Of a stretch of DNA of 64,000 nt, positions 19,809 to 28,421 are shown one piece after another. The first letter of the stretch is position 1; each line of letters begins with the position of its first letter. A program made the translations under genes and the position numbers. Below the pieces are notes generated by a model that was given only the letters and a program-made list of their open reading frames with translations, searched no databases and was not told the DNA's origin. Origin of the DNA: Curtobacterium sp. PhB115 (lineage in GTDB: Bacteria > Actinomycetota > Actinomycetes > Actinomycetales > Microbacteriaceae); assembly GCF_003752025.1 (NCBI RefSeq), contig NZ_RJKR01000007.1:310001-374000 (forward strand). Reading direction: 5' to 3'.

Positions 19809-19853
19809 GCCGGGAGGCGCGGTGCGGGTCGGGCCCGCACCGCGCCTCCCGGC
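19809..19853. terminator. Strong 20-bp stem hairpin after the acyl-CoA ligase gene
   Basis: Bases 19809-19828 pair perfectly with 19834-19853 around a five-base loop. The stem contains GGGAGGCGCGG, a sequence that recurs elsewhere in the window. It lies 49 bases after the stop codon and probably terminates the transcript. Confidence 0.7.
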
Positions 19854-19891
19854 AGACCGTCGCGTCCACAGCGACGCGTCGGTCTGCGACG

Positions 19892-20374
19892 ATGGCGGTC
19901 ATGAACGCTCTGCCGTACGACCCACCGTCGGAGCGCACGCTCGAGACCGTCGCCCTGGAGATCATCGCGGCGGTCGACTCCTCCGTCGACACCTGGCACC
20001 GGTACCGGCAGCTCGAACCGACCATCGCGGACGTCGTCCCGCCGTTCGTCCGCGAGTACGACGTCGGGTACGCGTGCAGGGACGACTGGCACGGCGGGGA
20101 CCCGGGACCGGCGATGCGGCGGATCCTCGGCGACCTCGAAGCGGCCGACGCGATCCGCCCGCTCCGCACGGCCGCGGCCGAGGCGCTGGTGGACTTCCAC
20201 ACGCGCTGGGCCCGCCGGCACGGCGGAGCACCGTCGACGTCGGACCGCTCGGCAGCGACCTGGGAGATCGTCGACGTGGACCGCTTCGAGTCGCGCGTGG
20301 CGGCGTTCACCCGACACCCGGCCTCGGTCTCGGCGGCGGTCCGGGCCGGAGTGGACCGGTTCGCCGACGCGTGA
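19892..20374 (+). CDS. Hypothetical protein, 160 aa
   Basis: I do not recognise a family. The protein is soluble and mostly helical in appearance: SERTLETVALEIIAAVDSSV, then DTWHRYRQLEPTIADVVPPF and IRPLRTAAAEALVDFHTRWA. Trp, Tyr and His are frequent. Start is ATG 19892, with ATG 19901 as an alternative; neither has a strong ribosome site. It is convergent with the next gene and shares a hairpin terminator with it. Confidence 0.65.
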   Translation: MAVMNALPYDPPSERTLETVALEIIAAVDSSVDTWHRYRQLEPTIADVVPPFVREYDVGYACRDDWHGGDPGPAMRRILGDLEAADAIRPLRTAAAEALVDFHTRWARRHGGAPSTSDRSAATWEIVDVDRFESRVAAFTRHPASVSAAVRAGVDRFADA

Positions 20375-20376
20375 CG

Positions 20377-20410
20377 GCGATCCGGCAGCCGTTCGTCAGC
20401 GCCGGATCGC
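20377..20410. terminator. Bidirectional hairpin between convergent genes
   Basis: GCGATCCGGC (20377-20386) pairs with GCCGGATCGC (20401-20410). It lies directly after the plus-strand stop and overlaps the end of the minus-strand gene. Confidence 0.5.
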
Positions 20411-21259
20411 GGGAGGGGCGACCGGGACCGCGAGGGTCTCCCGGAGCCGCTGCTCGGTGAGCGCCGGGTCCGTCAGCCACGGGATCCGCCGCACGAGGCC
20501 GTCGGCGAGCTCGGCGGTGCTGCGTGCGCGGAGGACATCGCGACCGAGCGCGGGGGTCATGAAGACGGTCTGACCGTGTCGGTCGTGCCACATGTCGAAC
20601 GCCCGGTAGCCGGACTCGCCGTCCGCTGCCGCCGCGGCCTGCAACGCGGTGATGTGCGCGCTCCGCTGCTGTTCCAGGGCCGCGGTGACCTGCACGATGC
20701 GGACGCGGCTCTCCCAGCGGAGCGGCACGTCCGGGGCGGTGGCGAACGCCGTCGAGACGTTGTAGGCGCGGCGGACGTTCCCCAACGACTCCTGCGACCA
20801 CCGCGGGTACTGCCCCGGCAGCAGGTACAGGTCCGCGAACACCAGGTCGTCGAGCCCTGCACCGACACCCGGCCACTGGCCCTGCCCCCGCGCGGGTCTG
20901 GCCGGCGTCCGGTCCAGGTACTCGTCGAGCCCGAGGCCGATGTGTCGCCACCACGGCGTCGGCTTCTGCACCTCGACGCCGAGCTGCAGGACGAGGGTCC
21001 GCGACGCGTGCCGGTAGGTGTCGAGCGTCGCCTCGAGCGAGGCCTCCACGTCGTCCCAGGTCAGCGGCCGCTCGTGCGTGGACCCTGCGATGAACGTGCT
21101 CGTCTCGCGGCGGGCAGCGAAGTCCGACCGAGCCTGCGTGGACAGCCGCGCGAGGGCCGTCTCGACGGGCAACACGGGTGGCACGTCGAGCGGGGCCTGG
21201 CGAACGAGCCGCGGCAGCCGCCGGAACGGCGCAGCGAGCGCGTCTGTCCATCGAGCCAT
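20396..21259 (-). CDS. Hypothetical protein, 287 aa
   Basis: I do not recognise this family. It is a soluble, Arg/Trp-rich protein without signal peptide: MARWTDALAAPFRRLPRLVR, then LTWDDVEASLEATLDTYRHA, then DLYLLPGQYPRWSQESLGNV. The last third (LGRDVLRARSTAELADGLVR) is helical. The frame continues upstream to 21463, but only ATG 21259 fits the normal spacing to the neighbouring cupin gene. Confidence 0.65.
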   Translation of the reverse strand: MARWTDALAAPFRRLPRLVRQAPLDVPPVLPVETALARLSTQARSDFAARRETSTFIAGSTHERPLTWDDVEASLEATLDTYRHASRTLVLQLGVEVQKPTPWWRHIGLGLDEYLDRTPARPARGQGQWPGVGAGLDDLVFADLYLLPGQYPRWSQESLGNVRRAYNVSTAFATAPDVPLRWESRVRIVQVTAALEQQRSAHITALQAAAAADGESGYRAFDMWHDRHGQTVFMTPALGRDVLRARSTAELADGLVRRIPWLTDPALTEQRLRETLAVPVAPPAIRR

Positions 21260-21336
21260 CTGCTGGTCGTCCCCCTCCGACCACCGACCATACGTGCGGG
21301 CGCACGGGCGCCGCAGCCCCGCGTCCGGGGTACTCG

Positions 21337-21681
21337 TCAGTGCGACGGGCCGAGGACCGACGTCGGCACGCCGGTGTCGGTTGCCTCCTTGAGTTCGATC
21401 AGGATGGTGTGGGTCGGCGTCGTCCCGGTGTTCCGGCCGGAGTGCTCCTGCGCTGCGAGCCACACGGCGGTGCCGGCATCGAGCGCGACCTGGGCTGTCC
21501 GGTCGCCGGCGGTGAGCTGCCGCTCGAAGGAGGTCAGCGTCACCATCACGCTGTCCGGGTGGTGGTGCGGGTGGGTCTGGTCACCGGGCTCGTCGGAGTA
21601 GTCGAGCACCCGGACGTGCTCGTTCTCCCACAGCAACCGGTAGTGCCCCGGATCCGTCACGAGGGGGTCGTCTGCGGTCAT
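21337..21681 (-). CDS. Cupin-domain protein
   Basis: 114 aa single-domain cupin. The first cupin motif is GDQTHPHHHPDSVMVTLTS, with the His cluster that holds a metal ion; the second is weaker, around DAGTAVWLAAQEHSGRNTG. Proteins like this are small metal-binding sensors or enzymes acting on oxidised substrates; the exact activity is unknown. ATG 21681 has GGAAGCGAG upstream. An in-frame extension to 21738 is possible but less likely. Confidence 0.82.
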   Translation of the reverse strand: MTADDPLVTDPGHYRLLWENEHVRVLDYSDEPGDQTHPHHHPDSVMVTLTSFERQLTAGDRTAQVALDAGTAVWLAAQEHSGRNTGTTPTHTILIELKEATDTGVPTSVLGPSH

Positions 21682-21790
21682 CGTCGACTCGCTTCCGTTC
21701 GGGGTGCACCCCATCGAGGATGCGTCGTTGCGCCCCATGGTGCTCTCATCGGGTCCGGCGCGCGGCTGACGGGGACCCCGGGAACGACGA

Positions 21791-21828
21791 AAGCCCCCGG
21801 CCGGACCTGGTGGTCCTGCCGGGGGGTT
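21791..21828 (-). terminator. Terminator of the tRNA-Gly/Cys/Val cluster
   Basis: CCCCCGGC (21794-21801) pairs with GCCGGGGG (21818-21825), and GGACC with GGTCC inside. On the minus strand the hairpin is followed by CTTTCGTCGTT. It lies 10 bases after the last tRNA of the cluster. Confidence 0.7.
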
Positions 21829-21837
21829 CTTCGTGGT

Positions 21838-21908
21838 GGGCGATACTGGGATCGAACCAGTGACCTCTTCCGTGTCAGGGAAGCGCGCTACCGCTGCGCC
21901 AATCGCCC
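21838..21908 (-). tRNA. tRNA-Val (anticodon GAC)
   Basis: 71 nt: acceptor GGGCGAT/ATCGCCC, anticodon loop CTGACAC, T-arm ACTGG-TTCGATC-CCAGT. It is last in the minus-strand cluster Gly-Cys-Val. Confidence 0.97.
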
Positions 21909-21961
21909 AGAGAGTCCCTGCCTGGATCGAGATCCGTGCAGAGTCTGGAGGGTGTTGCTGG

Positions 21962-22031
21962 AGGTGGGGACGGGATTCGAACCCGCGTGGACGGCTTTGC
22001 AGGCCGCTGCCTAGCCTCTCGGCCACCCCAC
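21962..22031 (-). tRNA. tRNA-Cys (anticodon GCA)
   Basis: 70 nt: acceptor GGTGGGG/CCCCACC, anticodon loop CTGCAAA, T-arm GCGGG-TTCGAAT-CCCGT. It is the middle gene of the minus-strand cluster. Confidence 0.95.
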
Positions 22032-22115
22032 CATCGAGGTTCACGTCTCCGTGAGTACCCGAACGGTGGGATACCCTCTGGTGAGTCGTGGGACTTCGAG
22101 AAGCCCCACACTCGA

Positions 22116-22186
22116 GCGGATGACGAGATTCGAACTCGCGACCCTCACCTTGGCAAGGTGATGCGCTACCACTGCGCCACATCCGC
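22116..22186 (-). tRNA. tRNA-Gly (anticodon GCC), second copy
   Basis: 71 nt and identical to the tRNA-Gly at 12618-12688. It is the first gene of the minus-strand cluster, with a promoter 37 bases upstream. Confidence 0.97.
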
Positions 22187-22548
22187 ATTTGTCTGACCCG
22201 CTGTTCCGGCGACGACGTAAACTCTATACGAACCCGAGGCCTTCCGCCAAAATCCTTCCCGTTCACCGGGCGTGTCCCCCGAGTTCATGCGGATCCGCAG
22301 GGGCATCGGCACCCTCGCACGGTGCGAGGAGCGCCCGCGACAACGGCTCACGGTGCGAGGTTCCGCGCATGGTGCAACCCCGACGCCCTCGCACACTGCG
22401 GGAAACCTCGCACCGAGCGACGCCACGAGCGGAGTACCGACCGCCCCGCCCCCGAGCGCACCCCGCAGCCGCGCCACACCCGGGCGGCACGTCGTGTTCG
22501 GTGCACCGCCGGAGATCGGCTAGTATCGATCCGCACGAACAGTGCAGG
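22187..22548. other. Gene-free stretch between divergent tRNA units with a cluster of GTGCGAGG palindromes
   Basis: No coding frame is supported here. Besides the tRNA promoter it holds five copies of an 8-mer in both orientations: CCTCGCAC at 22313, 22387 and 22406, GTGCGAGG at 22322 and 22353. The first two form a perfect 17-bp palindrome. CGGTGCGAGGTT (22351-22362) and AACCTCGCACCG (22404-22415) form 12-bp inverted arms. The likely promoter of the plus-strand tRNA-Val (TAGTAT at 22521) is at the right end. Confidence 0.7.
22223..22250 (-). promoter_or_regulatory. Promoter of the tRNA-Gly/Cys/Val cluster
   Basis: On the minus strand, TTGGCG (-35) and TATAGA (-10) are separated by 16 bases. 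The expected transcription start is about 30 bases before tRNA-Gly. The local sequence is noticeably more AT-rich than its surroundings. Confidence 0.6.
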
Positions 22549-22620
22549 GGGCGATTGGCGCAGTTGGTAGCGCGCTTCGTTCACACCGAAGAGGTCATCA
22601 GTTCGAGTCTGGTATCGCCC
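22549..22620 (+). tRNA. tRNA-Val (anticodon CAC)
   Basis: 72 nt: acceptor GGGCGAT/ATCGCCC, anticodon loop TTCACAC, T-arm ATCAG-TTCGAGT-CTGGT. It lies directly upstream of the JetA-JetB-JetC operon. Confidence 0.97.
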
Positions 22621-22640
22621 ACACGCAACACCACCACAGC

Positions 22641-22671
22641 AAGAGCCCGGCGCACGATGCGTCGGGCTCTT
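22641..22671 (+). terminator. Terminator of tRNA-Val (CAC)
   Basis: AAGAGCCCG (22641-22649) pairs with CGGGCTCTT (22663-22671), with an inner CGCA/TGCG pairing. It is followed by GTCATCTC. It separates the tRNA from the jet operon. Confidence 0.75.
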
Positions 22672-22732
22672 GTCATCTCATCAGGCCGCAGCACGCCGGC
22701 CACACCACCAGCACGATCGGACGAAGGGGCGC

Positions 22733-24262
22733 ATGACCGACGTCGACCTCGAGTTCGCCCGGGTCCGAGCGGTCCTCGACCGTCCGACGCTGCGGCTCAT
22801 GTCCCGCCCCACGAGCGCGACCGTCCTCGCCGTCTTCCGTACGGTGTTCGACCGCGACGTGCAGTACGTCCCCGCCGACCGGATGCACCTGCAGGTCGAG
22901 GAGCACGTCGCCCGCCTGCAGGCCTCGGGCGCGCGGGTGCCCGCGAGCGAACAGCACGAGCAGAGTGAGCAGGACGCTCGACCGCACGGCCGCGCACTCT
23001 GCCGTGAGTGGGTCGCCGCACAGTGGCTCGTCCGCTCCAACTCCCCCGACGGCGACGAGCAGTACTCGCTGACGAGCCACGCGCTCGAGGCCCTGAGCCT
23101 CGTCGACGCCCTCTCCGCCGACCGGGCACTCATCAGCGAGAGCCGGCTCGCGATGATCGTCGACGCCGTGCACCGCTGGGCCGCCCGCGCCGAGCCGGAC
23201 CCCGACGTGCAGATCCGCCGCATCGACGCCCAGATCGCCGAGCTGCAGGCCGAGCGCGAGCGACTCGAGCACGGCGACGACGTCGTGACGGTCGACGACG
23301 ACCGGATGCGCGACGGGTACACGAACATCTCGGACCTCATCCGGCAGCTGCCGAGCGACTTCAAGCGCGTGGAAGAGGCCGTCGCGACGATGCACCGGTC
23401 GATCGTCGAGGACTTCCGACAAGAGGTCCGCCCGATCGGCGAGATCCTCGACGACTACCTCGCCCGCACCGACAACCTCATGCAGGCCACTCCCGAGGGC
23501 CGTGCCTTCGAGGGGGCGTTCGAGCTCCTGCGCGACGACGCCCTGCTCCTGCGGCTCCGGGACGACGTGGCCACGATCCTGTCGCACCCGTTCGCCGAGT
23601 CGCTGGGTTCGGCGGAGCGCCGCGCCTTCCGCAACACGGTCACGATCCTCCGCCAGGGCATCGAGGACGTCCTCGCCCAACGCCGCCAGCTCACCGCGAC
23701 GCTCCGCGACCAGATCGTCGCGCACGACGTCGTCCGCGACCGCGAGCTCGATGCGGTGCTGCGCTCGATCAACCGCGGGCTCGCGACGCTGATGGGCCAG
23801 GGCGGCGCCCGTGAGCGCATCCCGCTCCCGCTGCTGCCGGCCCCGGCCGAGGTGGGCACCCTGCGCGAGCGCTTCTACGACCCGGACAACGAGTCGGTGC
23901 CACCGCCGATCGAGGAACCCGACGACGACGTCTTCGAGGACCTCGACGTCGAGATGCTCCGCAAGCACGGCGGTCCGCTCCTGACCGAGCTGCGCGCCGC
24001 GCTCCGGTTCGCCGAGGCCGACTCCAGCGTCGACGCGTTCCACGGGCTGCCGCCCGAGCAGCGCCGCCCGGTCGAACTGTTCGGCCTGGCGCACCTGCTC
24101 ACCGGGCACGCGGACTTCGAGTCCGCGGCGCACGTCGCCGAGCACCGCACGGTGCGTCCGGACGGCAGCCCGGTCACCTTCCACATGCCCACAGCTGCCC
24201 TCGCCGACGAGCGCACGCCGGTGAGCGATCCCCACGACGACGACGCACAGGAGGCGCGGTGA
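22733..24262 (+). CDS. jetA: Wadjet/MksBEF system protein JetA (DUF3375, kleisin-like)
   Basis: 509 aa of the DUF3375 family. JetA (MksF) is the kleisin-like subunit that bridges the SMC heads in plasmid-restricting Wadjet condensins. Visible family features: an N-terminal winged-helix region (FARVRAVLDRPTLRLMSRPT, then WVAAQWLVRSNSPDGDEQYS), a helical middle (VHRWAARAEPDPDVQIRRID), and SDLIRQLPSDFKRVEEAVAT leading into the long helical domain. ATG 22733 follows ACGAAGGGGC. It is the first gene of a three-gene operon and overlaps jetB by four bases (GTGA). The preceding hairpin isolates it from the tRNA transcript, so it needs its own promoter in the 62-base gap. Confidence 0.93.
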   Translation: MTDVDLEFARVRAVLDRPTLRLMSRPTSATVLAVFRTVFDRDVQYVPADRMHLQVEEHVARLQASGARVPASEQHEQSEQDARPHGRALCREWVAAQWLVRSNSPDGDEQYSLTSHALEALSLVDALSADRALISESRLAMIVDAVHRWAARAEPDPDVQIRRIDAQIAELQAERERLEHGDDVVTVDDDRMRDGYTNISDLIRQLPSDFKRVEEAVATMHRSIVEDFRQEVRPIGEILDDYLARTDNLMQATPEGRAFEGAFELLRDDALLLRLRDDVATILSHPFAESLGSAERRAFRNTVTILRQGIEDVLAQRRQLTATLRDQIVAHDVVRDRELDAVLRSINRGLATLMGQGGARERIPLPLLPAPAEVGTLRERFYDPDNESVPPPIEEPDDDVFEDLDVEMLRKHGGPLLTELRAALRFAEADSSVDAFHGLPPEQRRPVELFGLAHLLTGHADFESAAHVAEHRTVRPDGSPVTFHMPTAALADERTPVSDPHDDDAQEAR

Positions 24263-25050
24263 GCGACACGACGCCGGCAGAGGTCGACGAGATCGACCCG
24301 TTCGACGACCCCACCAGGGTCATCGAGGACGACGACCGTGACGAGTCCAGCTTCGCCCTCTTCGAGGGCGACGAGGGCCGGCTCGACGAGCACCAGCGCC
24401 GTGCACTCGTGGCGCTCCTGCGGTACTCCTACGTCAGCTCACGGTCCCACGCCGACGAGTGGCGCGCGGTCCTCGACGGCGAGTACCAGCTGCGGTCGCG
24501 ACTGAACGACCTGTTCCTCGAGCTGCACGTCGACCGGGACCGCGAGGTCGCCTGGAAGCGCCAGGCCCGTTCGGAGAGCCAGCGCCGCACGTTCCCGACC
24601 CTGCTCCGCGACGTGCCGTACACGCGCGAGGAGACGATCGTCCTCGTCTACCTGCGGATGCGGCTCCGTGCCGACGCCCGACCGGGTCCGGACCAGGTCG
24701 TCGTCGACCGCTCCGAGATCCTCGGGCACGTGGCGGGCTTCCGTCCGGCCACCGCGACCGACCGCACCCGCGACGAGGGCCGGGTGGCGAAGGCGATCGA
24801 GCGTCTCGTGACGGCACGCATCCTGATCCGGACGTCCGACCCGGACCGGTTCCGTGTCGCCAGCGCCGTCGAGGTGCTGCTGCCGCTCGACCGCCTGCTG
24901 GAACTGGACGCGTGGTTGCGGACGACCACCGCGAACGAGGACGCAACCGCCCCGGGTGGCGAGGCGACCGACGGGGACGACCCGCGCCTCCCGGCCGACG
25001 ACGCGACCGACCCGGGGACCGACACCGACGACGACGAGACGGAAGCATGA
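24259..25050 (+). CDS. jetB: Wadjet/MksBEF system protein JetB (DUF4194, KITE-like)
   Basis: 263 aa from a GTG overlapping jetA. It is a DUF4194 (MksE-like) subunit that binds the kleisin with two winged-helix domains. Visible: an acidic N-terminus, LDEHQRRALVALLRYSYVSS, TLLRDVPYTREETIVLVYLR, then EGRVAKAIERLVTARILIRT, a typical second winged helix. The last 50 residues are an acidic, Asp/Thr-rich tail. It is coupled to jetC by ATGA. Confidence 0.93.
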   Translation: MSDTTPAEVDEIDPFDDPTRVIEDDDRDESSFALFEGDEGRLDEHQRRALVALLRYSYVSSRSHADEWRAVLDGEYQLRSRLNDLFLELHVDRDREVAWKRQARSESQRRTFPTLLRDVPYTREETIVLVYLRMRLRADARPGPDQVVVDRSEILGHVAGFRPATATDRTRDEGRVAKAIERLVTARILIRTSDPDRFRVASAVEVLLPLDRLLELDAWLRTTTANEDATAPGGEATDGDDPRLPADDATDPGTDTDDDETEA

Positions 25051-28000
25051 CCGACACCTTCGCGATGCCCGCGCTGTTCGACACGGTGGCCCAGTGGCGC
25101 GCTGAGTCGATGCAGGTCGTGAACTGGGGCGGCTTCCACGGCCACCGGCAGGTCGAGCTGTCCGGCACGGCGACGCTCATCTCCGGCGCGTCCGGTACCG
25201 GCAAGTCCACCTTGATGGACGCGTACCTCGCGGTGATGATGCCATCAGACGTGCCGTTCAACGGCGCCTCGAACGACGCCACCACCGGCCGTGCCCGCAG
25301 TGCCGACCAGCGCAACCTGCTGACCTACCTGCGCGGCAAGGTCGACACGCGCCGTGACCCGGAGAGCGGCGCGCTGCGTGACGTGAACCTGCGCGGCGAC
25401 GACCAGACGACCTGGGGCGCGGTCGCGGTGACCTTCCGGAACGACGACGAGCGCCGGTTCACGGTGCTGCGCGCGTACATCGTGCCGAAGCGGGCGCGCG
25501 GCGTCGGTGACATCCAGATGACCATGGCGACCGTCGACGACACCTTCGACCTGCGCCGGCTCGAGGAGTTCGTGCCGACGCGGTTCCACCACCTCGAGCT
25601 GACCGGTCGCGTGCCGGGGCTCGTGATCCGCGACACCTACCAGGAGCTCGCGTACACGCTGCAGACCCGGCTCGGCATCGGCGACTCCGGTGGCGGCAAC
25701 CGGGCGATGCGCCTGCTCGCGCGCATCCAGGCCGGACAGCACCTGCCGACCGTCGACGCGCTGTACAAGTCGCTCGTGCTCGAGACCCCGGGCACCTACG
25801 AGGCCGCCGACCGCGCGCTCGCCCACTTCTCCGCCCTCGACGAGGCGTACGAGGCGATGGACACCGAGGAGCGCAAGGTCCGCATCCTCTCCCCCATCAC
25901 CGAGCTGCACGACGAGATCGCGCGGTCCCAGGCTGCGGCGAGTGCCCTCGACGGCATCGCCACCGGCGCCGAGGTCTCGCCGTTCGCGCACTGGACGGCC
26001 TCGCGGAAGCGGGAGCTTCTCGACGCCGAGGTCGCCCGCAACGGCCGGGAACGCACCGCGTCGCGCGCCGAGGTCGCCGCGGCCGAGGCCCGGCACGCCG
26101 CGGTCGAGATCGAGCTGCGCGACGCCGAGGCCCGGCTCCGCGACCAGGGCGGCAACGCGCTCGCCCAGCTCGAGGACCGCATCGACCGCCGCACCCGTGA
26201 GCGCGACGCGGTGGTCCGGACCCGGGCGACCTTCGACGAGCGGACCGCCGTGCTCGGGCTGTCGGCGTCGCTCTCGTCGGAAGCCGGCTTCACCAGCGCG
26301 CAGCGGGCGTCCCACGACTTCCTCGGGACGTACGCGGCTGCACGCTCGTCGTTGGACGACCGCCGCGACGCCCTGACCCGCGAGGAGTACCCGCTCCTCG
26401 ACCGCGAGCGGTCCCTGCGCCAGGAGCGGCAGTCGCTCGAGCACCGGCAGGGCGCGATGCCGCTGCCGATGCACGAGGCCCGGCTCGCCATGGCCCGCGC
26501 CGCCGGCATCGACCCGTCCGAACTGCCGTTCGTTGCGGAGCTGCTCGACGTCCTGCCCGGCGAGGAGCGCTGGCGCACGGCGATCGAGTCCGTCCTGGCG
26601 CCCGTCGCCCGCACGCTGCTGGTGGACCAGGACCGCCTCGGCGACTTCAGCGAGGCGATCGACGCACTGCGGCTGCCGGTCCGGGTGCAGTTCGAGGGCG
26701 TGCCGACCGGGCCGCACCTCGACCTCGACGGCGACCCCGCGATGGTGTCCGGCAAGCTCGCGATCAAGCAGTCCCCGTTCAGCACGTGGGTGCGCGAGCG
26801 GATCGAGTCCGACCGCACCGACGCCCGCTGCGTGGCCGACGCTTCGGAGCTCGGTGGCGGTGGCCGTCGGGTCACCGAGTCCGGGCAGCTCCGGGACGGC
26901 CGTCGTGGTGCGCACGGCGACCGGCGGCAGGCGAACGTCATCGGCTTCACCAACGAGGCCCGGATGGCCTCGGTGGAGCAGGAACTTACCTCGATCGCCG
27001 AGGACCTCACCACGCTCGAGGCCCGTCGCACCGATGTGGCGCAGGACATCGCGGCGCTCGACACCCTCCGCGCCGCGCACCAGCACGTCGTCGACGTCAC
27101 GTGGGACGCGATCGACGTCGAGGGGCTCGAGTCGTCGCTGGCCCGCCTCGACGAGGAGCGTCAGGCGCTGCTCGCAGCGGACGACGGGCTCCGCACCCTC
27201 CGCGCCTCGGTGGCACGCCTGCGGACATCGCTCGACGAGACCGCCGACCGCCGGTCCGCCGCACGGCTCTCCGTGCAGCGGCTCGAGGAGCGGCACGCGG
27301 TGCTCGTCGACGGGCAGGACGCCGCAGCCGAGATCCTGTCGCGTTTCGACGACACCCCCGAGTCGTTGCCCGACGACGAGCAGTCGCGACTGCTCGCCGA
27401 GACGTTCGCCGAGGTCGGTGCCCCGGACGGTGTGGACGGTTTCGACGACGCCACCCGACGGCTCCGACGCCGCCTGGAGGAGCGGCTGTCGCAGGCACTC
27501 GACGGTGCCGCAGCGGCCTCGACGTCGTTGACGCTCACGTTCCAGCGGTACCAGGACGCCTGGCCGGACCCGAACCTCGGCACCGGCGTCGCGTCGTACC
27601 CGGACTACCACGCGATCCTCGACCAGATCGTCGCCACCGGCCTGCACGCGCGACGGACCGAGTGGCGTCGGCGGCTGTCGCAGTGGAGCGGCGAGGACCT
27701 CGTGCCCCTCGCCGGAGCCTTCGACCGCGCCGTCGTCGAGATCGAGGAGCGCCTCGAACCGGTCAACGAGATCCTGCGCGAGCTGCCGTTCGGCGCGAAC
27801 CGGGACCGCCTGAAGATCCAGATCCGACGCGTCACCCGAGAGGACGTGAACGCGTTCCGCCGCGAACTCCGCGCGCTCTCCGCGTCGGTGGACACCGAGC
27901 TCACCGACGACGTGCTCGAGACCCGGTTCCGGCGGCTCCGGCGCTTCATGGACGTCATCCGCCCGGACTCCGAGGCGCCGCGCGGCCGCACCACCCAGCG

Positions 28001-28421
28001 CGACGCCGTGCTCGACGTCCGCCGCCACATGGAGATCACGGCCGTCCGGTACGACACCGACGGCAACGACCTCGGCGTGTACTCGTCGCTCGGTGACAAG
28101 TCCGGTGGTGAGACGCAGGAGCTCGTGGCGTTCATCGTCGGCGCGGCCCTGCGGTACCAGCTCGGCGACGAGACCCGGCCCCGGCCCCGGTTCGCGCCGG
28201 TGTTCCTCGACGAGGCGTTCATCAAGGCGGACTCGGAGTTCGCCGGCCGGGCGGTCACCGCGTGGCTCCGGCTCGGGTTCCAGCTCGTGGTGAGTGCGCC
28301 GCTCGACAAGGTCACGGCGCTCGAGCCGTCGATGGAGCGGCTCCTGTCGATGCGGAAGCACCCGGAGACGGGCCACTCGTCCATCACCGAGATCGCCCGG
28401 GTGGAGGCGGTCGCCGGCTGA
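25047..28421 (+). CDS. jetC: Wadjet/MksBEF system SMC-like ATPase JetC
   Basis: 1124 aa SMC-like protein. Walker A is GASGTGKS at residues 47-54. Long coiled-coil arms run from about 270 to 900, broken by a hinge region near 500. The C-terminal head has the ABC signature SLGDKSGGETQE (about 1014-1025) and Walker B PVFLDEAFIKADSEF (about 1051-1065). DEAFIKAD is characteristic of JetC/MksB. With JetA and JetB it should form a loop-extruding condensin. In Wadjet type I the nuclease JetD is encoded next; here no JetD follows, so DNA cleavage would need a JetD encoded elsewhere, or the complex acts as a chromosomal MksBEF-type condensin. Confidence 0.95.
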   Translation: MTDTFAMPALFDTVAQWRAESMQVVNWGGFHGHRQVELSGTATLISGASGTGKSTLMDAYLAVMMPSDVPFNGASNDATTGRARSADQRNLLTYLRGKVDTRRDPESGALRDVNLRGDDQTTWGAVAVTFRNDDERRFTVLRAYIVPKRARGVGDIQMTMATVDDTFDLRRLEEFVPTRFHHLELTGRVPGLVIRDTYQELAYTLQTRLGIGDSGGGNRAMRLLARIQAGQHLPTVDALYKSLVLETPGTYEAADRALAHFSALDEAYEAMDTEERKVRILSPITELHDEIARSQAAASALDGIATGAEVSPFAHWTASRKRELLDAEVARNGRERTASRAEVAAAEARHAAVEIELRDAEARLRDQGGNALAQLEDRIDRRTRERDAVVRTRATFDERTAVLGLSASLSSEAGFTSAQRASHDFLGTYAAARSSLDDRRDALTREEYPLLDRERSLRQERQSLEHRQGAMPLPMHEARLAMARAAGIDPSELPFVAELLDVLPGEERWRTAIESVLAPVARTLLVDQDRLGDFSEAIDALRLPVRVQFEGVPTGPHLDLDGDPAMVSGKLAIKQSPFSTWVRERIESDRTDARCVADASELGGGGRRVTESGQLRDGRRGAHGDRRQANVIGFTNEARMASVEQELTSIAEDLTTLEARRTDVAQDIAALDTLRAAHQHVVDVTWDAIDVEGLESSLARLDEERQALLAADDGLRTLRASVARLRTSLDETADRRSAARLSVQRLEERHAVLVDGQDAAAEILSRFDDTPESLPDDEQSRLLAETFAEVGAPDGVDGFDDATRRLRRRLEERLSQALDGAAAASTSLTLTFQRYQDAWPDPNLGTGVASYPDYHAILDQIVATGLHARRTEWRRRLSQWSGEDLVPLAGAFDRAVVEIEERLEPVNEILRELPFGANRDRLKIQIRRVTREDVNAFRRELRALSASVDTELTDDVLETRFRRLRRFMDVIRPDSEAPRGRTTQRDAVLDVRRHMEITAVRYDTDGNDLGVYSSLGDKSGGETQELVAFIVGAALRYQLGDETRPRPRFAPVFLDEAFIKADSEFAGRAVTAWLRLGFQLVVSAPLDKVTALEPSMERLLSMRKHPETGHSSITEIARVEAVAG

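Noticed and set aside
18629-20317. A 562-codon minus-strand frame opposite the acyl-CoA ligase
   Set aside because: The plus strand has all adenylate-forming motifs; the antisense text is Arg/Val/Asp/Gly-rich with no domain.
22549-22620. tRNA-Val as an attachment site with a duplicated 3' end bordering the jet locus
   Set aside because: I could not find a direct repeat of the tRNA 3' end at the right side of the operon, and no integrase gene is present.
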